A DNA stretch of 64,000 nucleotides from Pseudomonadota bacterium. Its GTDB lineage: Bacteria > Pseudomonadota > Alphaproteobacteria > Acetobacterales > Acetobacteraceae. The DNA lies in the NCBI GenBank assembly GCA_021809435.1, contig JAKBAD010000001.1, positions 434,001 through 498,000 of the forward strand, given 5' to 3'. Of this stretch, positions 18,281-27,382 are shown in pieces (the stretch's first letter is position 1; each line of letters begins with the position of its first letter). Below the pieces are notes generated by a model. The model saw nothing but the letters and a program-made list of their open reading frames with translations, ran no database searches and had not been told where the DNA came from. The translations under genes were made by a program, and so were the position numbers.

Positions 18281-19399
18281 TCATAGGTCTTCGAGGCGCA
18301 CAACCCTGTCACCGGGCAGGGTTTCCACCACACCTGCGAGTTCCAGCTCCAGAATGACCGCCCGGATGGCGGCCACCGACAGTTGACAGTGACGGGCGAT
18401 CTCGTCAACCGTCACCCCCTCAAAACCCAATAATGGCATGATCTTGCGGCGGGCGAGCGGCAACTCCTCGGCCACCGGGGCGCGGGGCGGCAATGAGGGA
18501 GGGGGCTCGGCAAAGCCGGGCAGGGTGCCTTGGCCCACGCGCCGCAACCCGGTATGGGCGGGCAAATTCTCAAACACATCGGCCGCGTTTTCGCACAAAT
18601 GCGCGCCTTGGCGGATCAACTCATTGCCCCCGCTTGAGCGGGGGTCGAACGGGTGGCCGGGCACCGCGAAAATCTCCCGCCCTGCTTCGCCAGCAATGCG
18701 CGCGGTCAGCAGAGAGCCCGAGCGCGCAGCTGCCTCGATAACCACCAGCCCACGAGCTAGCCCCGCGATAATTCGGTTGCGCTTGGGAAAATGCCGGGCC
18801 AGCGGCGCGGTGCCCAGCGGCGCCTCGGCCACCACCGCGCCATTGGCGGCAATATGCCTCTGCAACTCGGCATTTTCCTCGGGATAAGGCACATCCAGCC
18901 CGCCGGCGATCACCGCCACCGTCCGCCCCGTGCGCAGCGCCCCCTGGTGCGAGGCGGTGTCGATCCCCCGCGCCAGCCCCGAAACCACCGGATAACGCCC
19001 GGCGATATCACTCCCGAGGCTTTCCGCGAACCGCAAGCCATTGGCCGAGGCATTGCGCGCCCCTACCATGCCGATCGAAGGGCTGGCCAGCAGCGCGATA
19101 TCGCCCAATACCGCCAGAACCGGCGGCGCATCGGCCAGTTCAGCTAGATATTCAGGGTAATCCGGCGCACCCAAAAACAAAAACCGCCCGCCCAGGCGGC
19201 GCACGGTCTCCATCTCGCGCTCAATTTCCCCCTCCGCGGGAATACGCGGCGGCTGCGCCCGCCCGCCATTTCGCGCGAGGTCGGGCAGCGCGGTCAGCGC
19301 GTCCTCAACCCGTCCAAACCGCGCCAATAGCCGGCGGAACGTGATCGGCCCCACCCCCTCGGCGCGCGCCAGACGCAGCAGGGCAGCGGGGTCGTTCAT
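18281..19399 (-). CDS. dprA: DNA processing protein DprA
   Basis: 372 residues from the ATG at 19399; earlier in-frame codons would run into plsY, whose stop lies 2 bases upstream of this start. Seen: an N-terminal helix-hairpin-like segment (GVGPITFRRLLARFG), the Rossmann-like DprA domain with GMVGARNASANGLRFAESL and SGLARGIDTASHQGAL, and a C-terminal winged helix (GVTVDEIARHCQLSVAAIRAVILELELAG). DprA loads RecA on incoming single-stranded DNA in natural transformation. The window also holds comEC and a Tad pilus locus, so uptake competence is possible (inference). Confidence 0.95.
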   Translation of the reverse strand: MNDPAALLRLARAEGVGPITFRRLLARFGRVEDALTALPDLARNGGRAQPPRIPAEGEIEREMETVRRLGGRFLFLGAPDYPEYLAELADAPPVLAVLGDIALLASPSIGMVGARNASANGLRFAESLGSDIAGRYPVVSGLARGIDTASHQGALRTGRTVAVIAGGLDVPYPEENAELQRHIAANGAVVAEAPLGTAPLARHFPKRNRIIAGLARGLVVIEAAARSGSLLTARIAGEAGREIFAVPGHPFDPRSSGGNELIRQGAHLCENAADVFENLPAHTGLRRVGQGTLPGFAEPPPSLPPRAPVAEELPLARRKIMPLLGFEGVTVDEIARHCQLSVAAIRAVILELELAGVVETLPGDRVVRLEDL

Positions 19400-19400
19400 C

Positions 19401-19997
19401 TCATGCGGCCTTTTTCTTGCCGATCCGGGGCTCCGTGCCCGACAGCAACCGCCCGATATTGGCCTTGTGCTTGGCATAAACCAGCAGGGCAATGATCAGT
19501 GCCAGCAGCGCGGTCGGCCACGCGCCGGTGAGCAGCCAGGCCAGCACCGGCGCCACCGCATAAGCCACCAGCGCCGAGAGGGAGGAATAGCGGAAGCTGA
19601 CCGCCGTCAGCAGCCAGATCAGGCAGCACAGCGCGCCCAGCGGCCAGCTGAGCGCAAAGAACACGCCAAGCCCCGTGGCCACGCCTTTACCGCCCTTAAA
19701 GCCCAACCATACCGGAAATAAATGCCCCAAAAATGCCGCCAGACCGGCAACAAACACACCGTGATGAACAAAATGCCCCACCAGCAGCACGGCGGCCGTG
19801 CCCTTGGCGCCATCGAGCAGCAGCGTGGCCGCGGCCAGCCCCTTATTGCCGGTGCGCAGCACGTTGGTGGCGCCAATATTGCCCGAGCCGATGGCGCGGA
19901 TATCACCAAGCCCGGCCAGCTTGGTCAGCACCAGCCCGAACGGCACGGAGCCCAGCAAATAAGCGAAAACCGCGACAGCCAGATAGGTCATCATCAT
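19401..19997 (-). CDS. plsY: Glycerol-3-phosphate acyltransferase PlsY
   Basis: 198 residues with about five membrane segments. Seen: the N-terminal LLGSVPFGLVL helix, motif 1 GSGNIGATNVLRTGNKG, motif 2 LLDGAKGTAAV, and motif 3 KGGKGVATGLGVFFAL, the three conserved PlsY blocks. The enzyme transfers the acyl group from acyl-phosphate to glycerol-3-phosphate, the first step of phospholipid synthesis at the inner membrane. It overlaps the dihydroorotase-like gene by 4 bases. Three successive ATGs (19997, 19994, 19991) leave the exact start open. Confidence 0.95.
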   Translation of the reverse strand: MMMTYLAVAVFAYLLGSVPFGLVLTKLAGLGDIRAIGSGNIGATNVLRTGNKGLAAATLLLDGAKGTAAVLLVGHFVHHGVFVAGLAAFLGHLFPVWLGFKGGKGVATGLGVFFALSWPLGALCCLIWLLTAVSFRYSSLSALVAYAVAPVLAWLLTGAWPTALLALIIALLVYAKHKANIGRLLSGTEPRIGKKKAA

Positions 19998-21265
19998 CCA
20001 AATACCCTCTTGCCGGCCTTCCAGGTGCCCAGCACCACGCCCTCGACCGCCCGGCCGTCAAACGGCGTATTCTGCGCCTTGCCCGGCAATTTGCCCGACT
20101 GCACCTGCCATGAGCGCTCAGGATCGAACAGCACCAGATCCGCAATTGCCCCGCGCGCGATCCGTCCGGCCTTAATTCCCAGCCAGTCGGCGGGTTTAGC
20201 GGTCAGCAGGGCCAGAGCCTCGGTCAGGGTAAGGGCGCCGTTTTGCACCTGCGCCAGGGTAATGCCGAGCAGCGTCGCCAATCCCGCGCCCCCGGGCGCC
20301 GCGTCAGCGAAGGGCAGGCGCTTGTCATCGGCATCCCGTGGCTGATGATCCGAGGCAATGGCGTCGATGGTGCCGTCCTTCAGCGCCGCCACCACGGCCA
20401 GGCGGTCATTCTCGGCGCGCAGGGGCGGCGAGAGCTTGGCATAGGTCCGGTAATCACCAATGGCGGTTTCGTTCAGGTCAAAATAGGGCGGGGCGGTGTC
20501 GCAGGTCACCTTCAAGCCCCGCTCCTTGGCGCGGCGGATGAGGTCAAGCGCCTCGGCCGTGGTGACATGGGCAAAATGCACCGCGCCGCCGCTCAACTCG
20601 GCCAGCCGAATATCGCGCGCCACGCAAATAGCCTCGGCGGCGGCTGGAATAGCCGGCAAGCCCATCCAGGTCGCCCGTGCTCCAGCCGTGGCGGCGCCCC
20701 CCTTGGCCAGTTCCACATCTTCAGGATGCTGCACAATACGCGCCCCAAACCCAGCCGCATAAGAAAGCGCCAGGCGCATGAGCCGCGACGAGCCAAGCGC
20801 CTTGGCGCCATCGGTAAAAGCCACGGCGCCGGCCTCTTTCAGCAGCCCATATTCGGCCAGTTCCTCGCCCCGGCAGCCGCGCGTGGCCGCGCCGTAGGGC
20901 AGCAGCGTCAGGCTACCGGTTTGTGCGCCCTTGGTGGTGATGAGATGCACAAGCGCCGGATCGTCGATCACTGGCGCGCTATCGGGCAACACGGCAATGG
21001 TGGTGATGCCGCCAAAAGCCGCGGCTTCCGCCGCGCTCTCAATGGTCTCCCGATACTCATAGCCCGGCTCACCCAGCGAGGCGCGCAAATCCACCAGCCC
21101 CGGCGCTAACACCGCACCCGGCGCTTCGATCACCTCCACCCCATCCGGCCGGCCGAGACTGGCGCCAAAATCAGCGATCACGCCATCCTGAACCAGCACA
21201 TCTCCCGCGCTGAGTTTTTGTGCCGAAGGGTCCAGATAGCTGATTTTAGAAAATAAAATATTCAA
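19994..21265 (-). CDS. pyrC: Dihydroorotase-like protein lacking the metal-binding HxH motif
   Basis: 423 residues, amidohydrolase fold. Seen: the start of the barrel reads [11 protein letters not shown], with Arg61 and Ser63 where active dihydroorotases have the two His of the HxH metal motif. Later ligand positions are partly kept (HPED near 180, HVTT near 233, SDHQPR near 306, with PR in place of the usual PH). By analogy with the PyrC' pseudo-dihydroorotases beside pyrB in other bacteria, it may be a structural partner of aspartate transcarbamoylase and not a catalyst; the active enzyme would then be encoded elsewhere. It overlaps pyrB by 4 bases and plsY by 4 bases. Confidence 0.85.
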   Translation of the reverse strand: MNILFSKISYLDPSAQKLSAGDVLVQDGVIADFGASLGRPDGVEVIEAPGAVLAPGLVDLRASLGEPGYEYRETIESAAEAAAFGGITTIAVLPDSAPVIDDPALVHLITTKGAQTGSLTLLPYGAATRGCRGEELAEYGLLKEAGAVAFTDGAKALGSSRLMRLALSYAAGFGARIVQHPEDVELAKGGAATAGARATWMGLPAIPAAAEAICVARDIRLAELSGGAVHFAHVTTAEALDLIRRAKERGLKVTCDTAPPYFDLNETAIGDYRTYAKLSPPLRAENDRLAVVAALKDGTIDAIASDHQPRDADDKRLPFADAAPGGAGLATLLGITLAQVQNGALTLTEALALLTAKPADWLGIKAGRIARGAIADLVLFDPERSWQVQSGKLPGKAQNTPFDGRAVEGVVLGTWKAGKRVFG

Positions 21266-22188
21266 ACCACACCTCCGCGCGCCAGCCAGTCCAGCACGGC
21301 CATGCGCACCGCCACGCCCATCTCCACTTGCTCGGTAATACGCGAGCGGACGGCATCGTCGGCCACGGCGCTGTCAATTTCCACCCCGCGGTTCATCGGC
21401 CCCGGATGCAGCACCAGCGCATCCGGCTTGGCGTAAGAAAGTTTTTTACGATCAAGGCCATAATAGGCAAAAAACTCACGCATCGAGGGAATGAGTCCGC
21501 CGGTCATGCGTTCTTTCTGGAGCCGCAGCATCATCACAATATCAGCCCCTTCCAGACCTTTTTTCATGTCGTGGAATACTTCCACGCCAGAAGTCGCGAT
21601 ATTGCCCGGCACCAAGGTCGGAGGACCGATGAGTCTCACGAAATTCCCCATCATGGTGAGTAGCAAAATATTGCTCCGCGCCACGCGCGAATGGGCGACA
21701 TCGCCACAAATCGCCACAGTCAGCCCCGAAATCCGTCCCTTGTTGCGGCGCATGGTCAGGGCGTCGAGTAACGCCTGGGTCGGGTGCTCATGCGTGCCGT
21801 CACCGGCATTGATCACCGAGGCCCCGACTTTCTGCGCCAGCAGGGCAGGGGCGCCCGAGCGATTATGGCGCACCACCAGCAAATCGCAATTCATGGCGTT
21901 CAGGGTGGCGGCGGTATCCAGCAGCGTCTCGCCCTTGGTCACCGATGAGGTGGCGACCGACATATTCACCACATCCGCCCCAAGCCGCCGCCCGGCCAGC
22001 TCGAAACTGGTGCGCGTGCGCGTGCTGTCCTCGAAAAACAAATTGATGAGCGTACGCCCGCGGAGCAAATCACGCTGCGTCTTGCCCGAGCGGTTGAGCA
22101 GCGCATAGCTCTCAGCCAAATCGAGCAAATTGGTCACGGCGACCGGGTTGAGCCCCTCGATCCCGAGCAGATGTTTGAAACTTGCCAT
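21262..22188 (-). CDS. pyrB: Aspartate carbamoyltransferase catalytic chain
   Basis: 308 residues, the standard length. Seen: the carbamoyl phosphate site [25 protein letters not shown] around residue 50, the [12 protein letters not shown] loop, the [13 protein letters not shown] region, and [12 protein letters not shown] near the C-terminus. It condenses carbamoyl phosphate and aspartate in pyrimidine synthesis. Its stop overlaps the start of the dihydroorotase-like gene, so the two are coupled, as expected if they form a complex. Confidence 0.97.
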   Translation of the reverse strand: MASFKHLLGIEGLNPVAVTNLLDLAESYALLNRSGKTQRDLLRGRTLINLFFEDSTRTRTSFELAGRRLGADVVNMSVATSSVTKGETLLDTAATLNAMNCDLLVVRHNRSGAPALLAQKVGASVINAGDGTHEHPTQALLDALTMRRNKGRISGLTVAICGDVAHSRVARSNILLLTMMGNFVRLIGPPTLVPGNIATSGVEVFHDMKKGLEGADIVMMLRLQKERMTGGLIPSMREFFAYYGLDRKKLSYAKPDALVLHPGPMNRGVEIDSAVADDAVRSRITEQVEMGVAVRMAVLDWLARGGVV

Positions 22189-22235
22189 TAAAGCCCGCTT
22201 ATTCCACGGGCAGGATCAATGGGGAAGGGGGGGGG

Positions 22236-22979
22236 CTACACCGCCCCTTCCGAAGCCGGGGCGGATGTGACCGGATAACCCAGCCCATCTGGAATAATGA
22301 GCCGTTTCTCGCCGTTGATTTCCTTTATTTCTGGCGTGATGGTGGCAAGCGGCGTGACGGCAATATGGGCCAGCATCTCGTCATAGGTGGGGTGCGCTGC
22401 CAGCCGCTCCAGGTTGCGCCGGGTTGGAAAGATCAGCTTGTGGCGCCCCTCCGCCGATTCCATCAGCGCCTGTTCAGCGCTCAGCCAGAGCAGCGTCACG
22501 CTTTCCCCGCCATCGGCCTCCGCCGCCTCCAACGGGCCGTCATACCGCGCCACATAAAAGCGGGTGTCGAAATTGCGGCTCATCTGGTGGCGCGGGCACC
22601 AGCGGGCAAACAAGGTGAGGGCGCCAAGGTCTAGCTCATGCGCGCCCTCGGCCAGCAGATCGGCGAATTTCACCCCTTCCTTGAGCTTCGCGCGCCAAGC
22701 CGCGATCATATCAGCCTGGGGCTGGGGGGAAATACCGATGGCCAGCCCGGCCTCCTCGAGCGTCTCCCGAATGGCCGCCACGCGGGCGGCTGCGTCATCA
22801 GGGGAGATATCGGGCAGCGCGGCCACCTGCTGATGATCCTGCTCATCCACCCGCCCGCCGGGAAACACCAGCGCGCCGGCGGCAAAACGCATATCGGCGC
22901 CGCGCTCAAGCATCAGGTGCCTGCCATCTTGCGCATAAAGCACCAGCGTCGCCGCCGGTATGATGTTGGTCTCACCCAT
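22236..22979 (-). CDS. Nudix hydrolase with split Nudix box (NUDT19-like)
   Basis: 247 residues. Seen: FPGGRVDEQDH, then about 20 inserted residues, then RETLEEAGL; the Nudix box is interrupted between its Gly/Glu half and the REXXEE half, as in the NUDT19/RP2p-like branch whose members act on CoA or acyl-CoA. A downstream block, HELDLGALTLFARWCPRHQMSRNFDTRFYVA, is also typical of this branch. The substrate is inferred. It overlaps the stop of the MFS gene by 8 bases. A G-rich run (nine G) lies just past its 3' end, before pyrB. Confidence 0.82.
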   Translation of the reverse strand: MGETNIIPAATLVLYAQDGRHLMLERGADMRFAAGALVFPGGRVDEQDHQQVAALPDISPDDAAARVAAIRETLEEAGLAIGISPQPQADMIAAWRAKLKEGVKFADLLAEGAHELDLGALTLFARWCPRHQMSRNFDTRFYVARYDGPLEAAEADGGESVTLLWLSAEQALMESAEGRHKLIFPTRRNLERLAAHPTYDEMLAHIAVTPLATITPEIKEINGEKRLIIPDGLGYPVTSAPASEGAV

Positions 22980-24168
22980 GCTTCACCGCCGGGCGCACCA
23001 GAAAATAATATAACCCATTGGTCACCAGTCCGAAAATCACCATCGGCACCACCATGGCAGCAATCGCGAAATGCGCAAAGGCGGCGGCCACCACGGCACT
23101 GGCCAGCACAGCGGTCGACATTTGCAGCGTGGTCAGCACCGCTCCGGCGATACCGGCGATTTCGGGCAGCGCCTGCATGGTGCCGTGCGAGGCATTGGGG
23201 GCAATAATGCCGTACCCATAGGCCGAGAGGACGAGCAGGGGGATGAACCAGCCCGGGCTCGCCATGCCGGCCTGCAGCACCCCCAGCATGGCCAGACCCG
23301 TGACAATATAGAGCCCAAGGCTCAGCCGCAAAGCCTTGTCCTGGCTCACCCTCATACGCATGAAGGCATTATTCGAGATCGCCCCAAGAATAATACCCGC
23401 CGATGCTGCCCCAAACACCAGCCCATACATCCGTGCCGATAGGCCGAAACTATCGATAAACACCAACGGCGACCCGGCAACAAAAGAAAATTGCACGCCA
23501 AAACTCGCGGCATAGACCAACGCATAACCCAGCGCCGCGCGGTGCTTGAACAACGCCGCATAACCATGCCTGACCTGGCCAAACAGCCCCTTATGGCGCA
23601 CCAGCATCTTATTGGTTTCCTTGAGCGCGCTCAAAATCAGTACCAGCAGAGCCAAGCCGCCCACCGCCAGCGCCGCATAAATCGAGCGCCACCCCAGCAC
23701 CAGCAAGGTTGCGCCAATGGTCGGGGCGATCATCGGCGCGAAGGCCATAACCATCTGAATTTGCGATAATTTTGAACGCCCAGCCGCGCCCTCGAAGCAA
23801 TCCCTGGTGAGCGCGAAGGCCAATGCCGTGCCGCCACCCGCGCCCGCACCCTCAATGCAGCGCGCGGTCAGCAGCAGCCCGATACTAGGGGCCATCGCCG
23901 CCGCCAGGCTGCCCAGCGTAAACAGCGTAATCGCCACAGCCAGCACCGGCTTGCGACCGTAGCGGTCGGAAAGCGGGCCGTAAATCACGGGTGTCGCGGC
24001 AAAGCCGGCCATGAACAGGCTAAGCGTGAGCCCCGTCAAGCCGGGCGCCGCATGCAGGCTGCACCCAATCTGGCCTAAAGCGGGCAGGGCCATGTCGATC
24101 GATAATGGCGGTAATGCAGCGAGGCAGGCCAAAAACCCCAAGAACGCCAAACTATGCGGATGTTTCAC
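22972..24168 (-). CDS. MFS drug-efflux transporter, Bcr/CflA type
   Basis: 398 residues from a GTG at 24168, preferred because GGGAG lies 6 bases upstream and the protein then begins MKHPHSLAFLGFLACLAALPPLSIDMALPALGQI, the usual Bcr/CflA opening. An ATG at 24195 or a start at 24219 would add 9-17 residues with a weaker ribosome site. Seen: 12 hydrophobic segments, the motif A loop GPLSDRYGRKPVLA after the second helix, and RCIEGAGAGGG in helix 4. Family members export drugs such as bicyclomycin, or sulfonamides and cysteine; the substrate here is unknown. A 14-bp perfect palindrome lies about 80 bases upstream. Confidence 0.88.
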   Translation of the reverse strand: MKHPHSLAFLGFLACLAALPPLSIDMALPALGQIGCSLHAAPGLTGLTLSLFMAGFAATPVIYGPLSDRYGRKPVLAVAITLFTLGSLAAAMAPSIGLLLTARCIEGAGAGGGTALAFALTRDCFEGAAGRSKLSQIQMVMAFAPMIAPTIGATLLVLGWRSIYAALAVGGLALLVLILSALKETNKMLVRHKGLFGQVRHGYAALFKHRAALGYALVYAASFGVQFSFVAGSPLVFIDSFGLSARMYGLVFGAASAGIILGAISNNAFMRMRVSQDKALRLSLGLYIVTGLAMLGVLQAGMASPGWFIPLLVLSAYGYGIIAPNASHGTMQALPEIAGIAGAVLTTLQMSTAVLASAVVAAAFAHFAIAAMVVPMVIFGLVTNGLYYFLVRPAVKHG

Positions 24169-24427
24169 ACCAGTCTCCCAGCTTCGAGATGCCATTTGGC
24201 CGCCTGTGAACGGAGCCACAAGATGCCGTATGCCCGCAGGGGAGAAAAATTTCGAAATTTCTGCTTTTCCGTAGTGCGCAAATCTTCACCCACCTAAAGA
24301 TCGCAGAATCTATATTATGGAAAGTATGTGATCCAACACGTGGAAGAAGCTCCAAAAATCCACAAAAACAGCTTTTGCTCACAAGCAATTGTCAGCTTAA
24401 CAGAAGTTTTATTCATGGCGAAAACGC
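24169..24427. other. AT-rich divergent intergenic region
   Basis: 259 bases between the MFS gene (minus) and the PdeM-like gene (plus), clearly more AT-rich than the flanking genes, as expected for two divergent promoters. It holds the palindrome at 24247-24260. No convincing gene or RNA was seen in it. Confidence 0.4.
24247..24260. promoter_or_regulatory. Candidate operator: 14-bp perfect palindrome upstream of the MFS gene
   Basis: AAATTTCGAAATTT is an exact 14-bp dyad, with flanking AGAAA/TTTCT extending partial symmetry. It lies about 80 bases before the MFS start in a region with divergent promoters. Efflux genes are often controlled by dimeric repressors, so an operator is plausible; no regulator gene is adjacent. 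Confidence 0.35.
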
Positions 24428-25138
24428 ATGGATTATGCTTTTAGCTGCGTCATGACTGCTGCACCAATTCACTTTCGCGATGAACGCCTGATGCTCGACC
24501 CCACCGGCGCGGCGTTCTGGCCCGCCAAGCGGGTGCTCATCGTCGCCGATCTGAGCCTCGAGCGGTTGAGCAGCATCGCGGTCAGCCCAATGTCGGCGGC
24601 CGACCCGCGCGTGGCGTTTGAGCGGTTATTGCGCCTGGTGCGCCTCTATCGGCCGTCCAAAATCATCCTGCTCGGCGCGCAAACCGGCGCGCGCTTCTCA
24701 CCCCGCCGTATCCACCAGGATGATAAAGCCCGCCTGGAGGCCATCGCCCGTGAGGCGCCGTTCATCTGGGTGTCGGCCGGCGAACACGAGCCTGGCGTCC
24801 TGCCTGGCCAGTTCGTCCATGTTCACCGCGAAGGCCCGTTCATTTTCCGCCACGAAGCCACCCCCCAACTTGGCCCACGCGAGATCGAGATTTCCGGCTT
24901 CCACCGCCCCAAAGCGAGCATCGCCGCGCGCGCGCGGCGCGTATCGCGCCCCTGTTTCGTGGCAGACGCCCGGCGCCTGGTTTTGCCCGCCTTCGCCGGC
25001 GCCGCCGAAGGCGCTGATGTCCGCGACCAGCCCATCGCCCGGTTGTTCCCACGTGGCCTGCGGGTCTTCCTGCTTGGCCAGGAGCAGCTATTCTCATTCG
25101 CGCTCGAACAGCTTGGCCGCGTCGCCGAAGTCGCCTGA
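24428..25138 (+). CDS. PdeM-like metallophosphoesterase homologue with altered metal-binding motifs
   Basis: 236 residues (an internal ATG at 24452 gives 228). The overall pattern follows PdeM (ligase-associated phosphoesterase, COG1407): FWPAKRVLIVADL, RLVRLYRPSKIILLG, PFIFRHEATPQLGPREIEISG, SRPCFVADARRLVLPAF. Every metal motif is changed: the family DLHLEKG reads DLSLERL (Ser43 for His), GD reads GA (Ala84 for Asp), GNHDP reads GEHEP (Glu119, Glu121), and GHxHP reads GFHRP. Phosphoesterase activity is therefore doubtful. The partners usually beside pdeM (lhr-type helicase and ATP-dependent ligase) are absent. The next gene, 54 bases on, is a photolyase. Confidence 0.75.
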   Translation: MDYAFSCVMTAAPIHFRDERLMLDPTGAAFWPAKRVLIVADLSLERLSSIAVSPMSAADPRVAFERLLRLVRLYRPSKIILLGAQTGARFSPRRIHQDDKARLEAIAREAPFIWVSAGEHEPGVLPGQFVHVHREGPFIFRHEATPQLGPREIEISGFHRPKASIAARARRVSRPCFVADARRLVLPAFAGAAEGADVRDQPIARLFPRGLRVFLLGQEQLFSFALEQLGRVAEVA

Positions 25139-25192
25139 CCCCCTGCAAACTCTTGTCCGCCGCCCTATATGGCGCAGCCTAGAGGTATTTGT

Positions 25193-26596
25193 ATGAGCCA
25201 ACCCGTCAAGCTTATGTGGTTCCGGGGCGATTTGCGCCTGACCGACAATCCCGCCCTGCATGCCGTCTGCGCGGCTGGTGGGCCGGTGGCGCTGCTTTAT
25301 GTGCTCGATGAGCGCGCCGGGGCCGCCAGCCGCTGGTGGCTGCATCACTCGCTGAGCGCCCTGGCGCAAGACATTGAGAGCCTGGGCGGCCACCTCATTC
25401 TGCGCCAAGGCGATCCGCTGACGATCATTCCCGCTTTGGCCACCGAGATCGGCGCCGGAGCCGTGCATGTCGCCCGCGCCTTCGAACCCGCCCACCGCGC
25501 CCTCGACCGGGCGCTCGATACCGCCCTCAAATCGCGCGGCATCGCCTTGCACCGCCATCATTCGCTCTCGTTATTCCCGCCTGAGCGCATCGTCACCAAA
25601 GCCGGTACGCCCTATGGGGTGTTCACGCCCTTCTCAAAGGCCTGTCTGGCAGCCGGCGTGCCTGAAGAGGTCTGCCCCCGCCCTGCGCGCATCCAAGGCG
25701 TGCCGGCGCCAAGCGATGATCTGGCCAGTTGGGCGCTTCTGCCCACCCACCCCGATTGGGCCGGCGGCCTGCGCGCGGCGTGGCAACCCGGCGAAGCCGG
25801 CGCCCGCCACAATTTAGCGGCGTTTCTGGCCGGCCCCATTCAGGCTTACAGCACGGCGCGCGACCTGCCAGGCCATCCCGGCACCTCCAAACTCTCCCCC
25901 CATATCCATTTCGGCGAGATCTCCCCTCGCCAGCTCTGGCACAGCGCCGCCAGCCAAGGCGAAAGCAAAGGCGGGGCAACCTATCTCAAAGAGCTTCTCT
26001 GGCGGGAGTTCTCGCTGCATCTGCTCTGGCAACACCCCAACATCCGCACCTGCCCCATCCGCCCCGAGTTCGAACGTTTTCCCTGGCACGCCGATACCGC
26101 CACGCTCCGGGCTTGGCAGCGTGGGCGCACGGGCGTGCCCATCGTCGATGCCGGTATGCGCCAATTGTGGCAGACCGGCTGGATGCATAACCGCGTGCGC
26201 ATGATCTGCGCCTCTTATCTGGTCAAGCATCTGCTCATTCCCTGGCAGTCCGGCGAAGCTTGGTTCTGGGATACGCTGGTTGACGCCGATGAAGCCGCAA
26301 ACGGCGCCTCCTGGCAATGGGTGGCCGGCTGCGGGGCCGATGCCGCACCCTATTTCCGCATCTTCAACCCCGTGCTGCAGGGGCAAAAATTCGATCCGGA
26401 AGGTACATATATCCGTCGCTTCGTGCCCGAACTAGCCAAGCTGCCCGCGGCCTGCGTGCATGCGCCATGGCTGGCCCCGCCCGCCCTGCTGGCCGCTGCC
26501 GGCGTGCGGCTGGGCACAACCTATCCGCGCCCCTTGGCCGACCTCGCCGAAGGCCGCGCGCGCGCCTTGGCCGCTTTCGCCACGCTTAAGGTCTGA
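25193..26596 (+). CDS. phrB: Deoxyribodipyrimidine photolyase
   Basis: 467 residues from the ATG at 25193 (AGAGGT 8 bases upstream). Seen: the N-terminal photolyase domain (LMWFRGDLRLTDNPAL), where an antenna pigment binds, and the C-terminal FAD domain with TSKLSPHIHFGEISPRQLW, GRTGVPIVDAGMRQLWQTGWMHNRVRM, WQWVAGCGADAAPYFRIFNP and the closing FDPEGTYIRRFVPEL. This is a class I CPD photolyase, which splits cyclobutane pyrimidine dimers with blue light. It lies between two phosphoesterase-fold genes on the same strand. Confidence 0.96.
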   Translation: MSQPVKLMWFRGDLRLTDNPALHAVCAAGGPVALLYVLDERAGAASRWWLHHSLSALAQDIESLGGHLILRQGDPLTIIPALATEIGAGAVHVARAFEPAHRALDRALDTALKSRGIALHRHHSLSLFPPERIVTKAGTPYGVFTPFSKACLAAGVPEEVCPRPARIQGVPAPSDDLASWALLPTHPDWAGGLRAAWQPGEAGARHNLAAFLAGPIQAYSTARDLPGHPGTSKLSPHIHFGEISPRQLWHSAASQGESKGGATYLKELLWREFSLHLLWQHPNIRTCPIRPEFERFPWHADTATLRAWQRGRTGVPIVDAGMRQLWQTGWMHNRVRMICASYLVKHLLIPWQSGEAWFWDTLVDADEAANGASWQWVAGCGADAAPYFRIFNPVLQGQKFDPEGTYIRRFVPELAKLPAACVHAPWLAPPALLAAAGVRLGTTYPRPLADLAEGRARALAAFATLKV

Positions 26597-26707
26597 TCTT
26601 CACTTTTGCGTTAAACCGTCGAAAACTTTTGGCAATTTGCTTGCGGTGCGCCCCCCGAAGGCCCATCTCAAAGTTGTAATGACAAGGCCTCCTATCGAAC
26701 GGGCGCC

Positions 26708-27382
26708 GTGGTGATTCCCTCGGGCGCGAAGCTGCGTATCATCGGCGATGTCCACGGCGATGCCCGTGCCTTCGCGATTGCCGCCGAAACCGACCGTTTC
26801 GTTATTCAACTGGGCGATTTGGTCGATGACGGGCCGGACACGCCGGGTGCCTTGCGTGTCATGTTCCGCCTGCTCCACGAAAAGCGCGGATTATTTCTGC
26901 TCGGTAACCACGACTACAAACTCGCCCGCGCCTTGCGGGGCGATAATGTGCGCAACGGCGCAACCGCGCGTACCCTGGATGAATTGCCCGCCGATTTGCG
27001 CGACCTTACGTTTGAAACAATCCTCGCCGCTCCGCTCTGGCTTGCCTCAGGGCCGCTGTTTTTCGTTCATGGCGCCTTCCAGCCCGGTATGCTCGATATG
27101 TCTCAGACAAGCTTCCCCACCGGCCGCCCCTGCCCGCTCGCGGCTTTTGCCCTTTACGGCCAAACCACCGGGCGCGTTACCGGCGCGGGCAGACCCGAGC
27201 GGCTGCTGCGCTGGATCGACGACATCCCCGAAGGCATGACCGTCTATGCCGGGCACGACCAACGCTCAACCGATGGGCGCCCCTATGTGCGTACCGGCAA
27301 GGCGGGCGGCACGGCCATATTGCTCGACACCGGCGCCGGCAAAGGCGGGCATCTCTCCTGGATCGATATCGACCCCGGCTAG
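26708..27382 (+). CDS. PPP-family metallophosphatase
   Basis: 224 residues, GTG start (26708, or 26711). Seen: all metal motifs of the PPP phosphoesterases: GDVHG near residue 14, GDLVDDGP near 37, GNHD near 64, the FVHGA His, and GHDQRS toward the end. Related proteins include bacterial Ser/Thr phosphatases (PrpA/PrpB) and ApaH-like dinucleotide hydrolases; the substrate cannot be told from sequence. In contrast to the PdeM-like gene nearby, its catalytic residues look intact. The TAG stop is the first triplet of a TAGAGC-headed palindrome. Confidence 0.8.
   Translation: MVIPSGAKLRIIGDVHGDARAFAIAAETDRFVIQLGDLVDDGPDTPGALRVMFRLLHEKRGLFLLGNHDYKLARALRGDNVRNGATARTLDELPADLRDLTFETILAAPLWLASGPLFFVHGAFQPGMLDMSQTSFPTGRPCPLAAFALYGQTTGRVTGAGRPERLLRWIDDIPEGMTVYAGHDQRSTDGRPYVRTGKAGGTAILLDTGAGKGGHLSWIDIDPG

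Noticed and set aside
24152-24388. 78-codon minus-strand frame upstream of the MFS gene
   Set aside because: It lies in the AT-rich promoter region and overlaps the MFS 5' end with no recognisable content.
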